A stretch of 6,607 bases of DNA from assembly GCA_001768125.1 (NCBI GenBank), contig MENB01000086.1, positions 3,510-10,116 of the forward strand, in the 5' to 3' direction. A program made the translations under genes and the position numbers. The notes below the pieces were generated by a model that did not search any database, had not been told where the DNA came from, and worked only from the letters and a program-made list of their open reading frames with translations. Below are positions 5,139 to 6,607 of this stretch, piece after piece (position 1 is the stretch's first letter; the number at the start of each line of letters is the position of its first letter). Source of the DNA: Armatimonadetes bacterium RBG_19FT_COMBO_69_19. Lineage in GTDB: Bacteria; Sysuimicrobiota; Sysuimicrobiia; Sysuimicrobiales; Kaftiobacteriaceae.

Positions 5139-5753
5139 GTGGCGCGTGACCTGCGCGGAGGACCCGGGTACCGGGCGCTGCGCGCTGTTGTCCGCGGCCT
5201 GCTGCGTCTGGGATGGGGGCTGCGGGTGAGCGGGCTGTCCCGGCTCCCGCCGCCGCCGTACGTGCTCGCTCCCAATCACGGCAGCGAGATCGACGCGATC
5301 GTCCTCTCCGCCTCGCTGCCGTTCAAGCCGACCGTCCTTGCCGCGCGCGATCTGGACCGCTTCCCGGTGCTCTTTCGCCTCATCTGGTGGTTCGATCCCG
5401 TCTTCGTCCGCCGCGGCGGCCTCGCCGACGTAAGCAGCATCCGGGCGTGTATCGCGCGCCTGCAGCGCGGCGACGTGCTGGCCATCTTTCCCGAAGGCCG
5501 CGTCGTTCAGGAGACGGCCCTGGGCCCATTCCATCCCGGCGCCGCGTTCGTCGCGCTGCGGGCCGGGACCCCGCTCGTGCCCGTGGCGCTGCTCGGCCTG
5601 GAGCGCATGTGGCCACTCGGGGCGCGCTGGCCGCGAGCGTCGCGGATCACGGTCCGGATTGGCGACCCCCTCGCCCCGCAGCCCGCGGAGGATGCCGACG
5701 GCTTCACCGCAAGGCTCAAAGAGGCGATCGCCGTCCTGCGTGAGAAGAGCTAA
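5139..5753 (+). CDS. PlsC-like lysophospholipid (1-acylglycerol-3-phosphate) acyltransferase
   Basis: This is 204 residues if started at GTG 5139, two bases after the methyltransferase stop. A TTG at 5133 that overlaps that stop (TTGA) is an alternative start. The longer frame open from 4995 overlaps the conserved end of the methyltransferase and is rejected. The acyltransferase motifs are clear: H47-x4-D52 in NHGSEID (catalytic His-Asp), the acceptor-binding segment PVFVRRGG (87-94), FPEG (117-120) with Arg121, and LVPVALLG for motif IV. The enzyme would transfer a fatty acyl group to the sn-2 position of lysophosphatidic acid or a similar acceptor at the inner face of the membrane. There is no strong transmembrane helix; an amphipathic stretch near the N-terminus (11-30) may touch the membrane, as is common for short PlsC proteins. 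The tight spacing with no obvious ribosome binding site suggests translational coupling to the upstream gene. A specific plsC assignment over other lysophospholipid acyltransferases is likely but not proven. Confidence 0.9.
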   Translation: MARDLRGGPGYRALRAVVRGLLRLGWGLRVSGLSRLPPPPYVLAPNHGSEIDAIVLSASLPFKPTVLAARDLDRFPVLFRLIWWFDPVFVRRGGLADVSSIRACIARLQRGDVLAIFPEGRVVQETALGPFHPGAAFVALRAGTPLVPVALLGLERMWPLGARWPRASRITVRIGDPLAPQPAEDADGFTARLKEAIAVLREKS

Positions 5754-5761
5754 GAGCGGGT

Positions 5762-5768
5762 AGGAAAG
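5762..5768 (+). promoter_or_regulatory. Ribosome binding site for the TPR/transglycosylase-like gene
   Basis: The purine run AGGAAAG lies in the 24-base gap after the acyltransferase stop. It ends 9 bases before ATG 5778 and 6 bases before the in-frame GTG 5775, so it supports a start at one of these two adjacent codons. It is the only clear Shine-Dalgarno sequence in the rightward gene set. Confidence 0.55.
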
Positions 5769-5777
5769 ATTCGTGTG

Positions 5778-6607
5778 ATGCGTCTGGTGCTCTGGATCGC
5801 CGCCTGTCTCCTCCTGCTGGGTCTTGCCGCCGGGGCGACTCCGCCTGCGCCGCCGCGGACGCTCGCATTCGCGGTTGACGCCGTGGAGCGGGGCACCTGC
5901 GCGCCCCCGGTCGTCGACGATCTCCGGCGCCTCTCTCAGGACGCTTCGCCCACCGGGCCGCGCGCCGCGTACCTGCTGGGCCACTGCCTGCGGGCGCTCG
6001 GCACGCCCGCGGAAGCCCGCAACGCCTTCGAGCAATCTGCCGCCGGGCACCCAACGCTCGCGGGCCACGCGCGTCTTCAAGCGGCCGGGATCGCCCTCGA
6101 GCTCGGCGACCTTGACGGCGCGCTGCGCGTGCTCTCCCCGCTGCCATCGAACGCCTCACGCGTGATCATCCGCCGCGCGGCCCTGCTGCGAGGCGACGCG
6201 TTGCTGCGTGCGGGACGGCCGGCAGAGGCGCTGGCGGCGCTGCGCGCATTCCCACGCCTCGACAGCGCCGACGACGAGACCCAGGTGCAGGTCTGGTGGC
6301 TCCGCGCCCGAGCGGCGGGGCAGGCCGGCGATCGCCGAACGGCGATGGACGCCTACGCGATGGTCTGGTGGGCGTTTCCGGGCAACCCGCACGAGGAGGA
6401 AGCGGGCGTGGAGTTGCGCAGGCTCAGCGGGCGCGAGTCGCCGCCCGTTCCCGCCATCGCGCGGGTCGAGCGCGGCCAGCGCCTGCTCCAGCAGGGCGAA
6501 CCGAAGGCCGCGGAACGTGAGCTCACGCTCGCCGTCCGGGGCACCCTGCCCGATGAAGTGGCGGCGACGGCCTGGTACCAGCTCGGGCACCTCCGCCTGG
6601 GGACGCG
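5778..6607 (+). CDS. Exported TPR-rich protein, probably the N-terminal helical part of a soluble lytic transglycosylase (3' truncated)
   Basis: The frame is open from ATG 5778 to the window end, giving 276 residues with no stop. GTG 5775 is an equally placed alternative. Residues 1-20 form a probable Sec signal (Arg2, then LVLWIAACLLLLGLAAGA), with cleavage likely near Ala18-Ala20. The rest is alpha-helical with TPR-like repeats: AAYLLGHCLRALGTPAEARNAF (63-84), ALELGDLDGALRVL (106-119), RGDALLRAGRPAEALAAL (138-155), a stretch ending YAMVWWAFPGNPHEEEA (193-209), and ERGQRLLQQGEPKAAEREL (231-249). The run from paired helices to a Trp plus an FPGNP-type turn and then a new repeat block resembles the superhelical U-domain of Slt70-type soluble lytic murein transglycosylases, which cleave peptidoglycan glycan strands in the periplasm. 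The catalytic SLT domain (Glu-Ser motif) would lie beyond the window, so this is inference. It could instead be a different TPR protein of the envelope, such as a YbgF- or BamD-like protein. It shares strand with the acyltransferase, 24 bases downstream. Confidence 0.8.
   Translation, partial: MRLVLWIAACLLLLGLAAGATPPAPPRTLAFAVDAVERGTCAPPVVDDLRRLSQDASPTGPRAAYLLGHCLRALGTPAEARNAFEQSAAGHPTLAGHARLQAAGIALELGDLDGALRVLSPLPSNASRVIIRRAALLRGDALLRAGRPAEALAALRAFPRLDSADDETQVQVWWLRARAAGQAGDRRTAMDAYAMVWWAFPGNPHEEEAGVELRRLSGRESPPVPAIARVERGQRLLQQGEPKAAERELTLAVRGTLPDEVAATAWYQLGHLRLGT

Noticed and set aside
4986..6080. 364-codon open frame on the minus strand
   Set aside because: It is antisense to the acyltransferase and to the start of the TPR protein, and the translation is Arg/Gln/Gly-rich with no motif.
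1..6607. CRISPR arrays, tRNA or rRNA genes, insertion sequences, phage or defence genes
   Set aside because: I looked for periodic repeats, transposase motifs, terminal inverted repeats and tRNA-like cloverleaf signals and saw none. Nearly all of the sequence is accounted for by seven ordinary coding regions.

Overview
This is a compact, very GC-rich, single-copy chromosomal stretch from a bacterium. It carries seven protein genes and almost no intergenic space. Both ends are cut inside genes. I see no rRNA, tRNA, CRISPR array, insertion sequence or integrase. Two genes carry bacterial export signals, one Sec-type and one lipoprotein-type, and the last gene has a probable Sec signal. Together with an RlmD-type 23S rRNA methyltransferase and a PlsC-type acyltransferase, these point to a high-GC bacterium, plausibly an uncultured soil, subsurface or hot-spring lineage. 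Taxonomy cannot be fixed from this window and I do not claim it.

Layout. (1) 1-758 (+): the C-terminal two thirds of a class I PLP aminotransferase. (2) 759-1292 (-): a small lipoprotein with a PsbP-like sequence pattern, ending exactly where the aminotransferase ends. (3) 1358-2377 (+): a zinc-dependent medium-chain alcohol dehydrogenase, divergent from the lipoprotein across 65 bases. (4) 2374-3198 (-): an exported protein of unknown function whose stop overlaps the dehydrogenase stop by four bases. (5) 3212-3760 (-): a nitroreductase-family flavoprotein just upstream of gene 4 on the same strand. (6) From a 26-base divergent gap, a rightward set of three genes: an RlmD/TrmA-family RNA uracil methyltransferase (3787-5136), a PlsC-like acyltransferase (from 5139) and a TPR-rich exported protein (from 5778). 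The last looks like the helical N-terminal part of a soluble lytic transglycosylase and runs off the window.

Functionally this is mostly ordinary housekeeping: amino-acid transamination, redox enzymes, rRNA modification, phospholipid synthesis and probably cell-wall turnover. Strand changes are frequent, so apart from the minus-strand pair and the rightward trio the neighbours probably do not form one pathway. I found no convincing new multi-gene system. The points most worth a second look are small. One is an extended -10 motif placed so that the methyltransferase mRNA would begin at its GTG codon (leaderless). Another is a stop-start relay through a four-codon reading frame between the nitroreductase and the exported unknown, overlapped by a perfect TATAAT hexamer. 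The third is the exported unknown itself, with its C-terminal Cys-x2-Cys tail.
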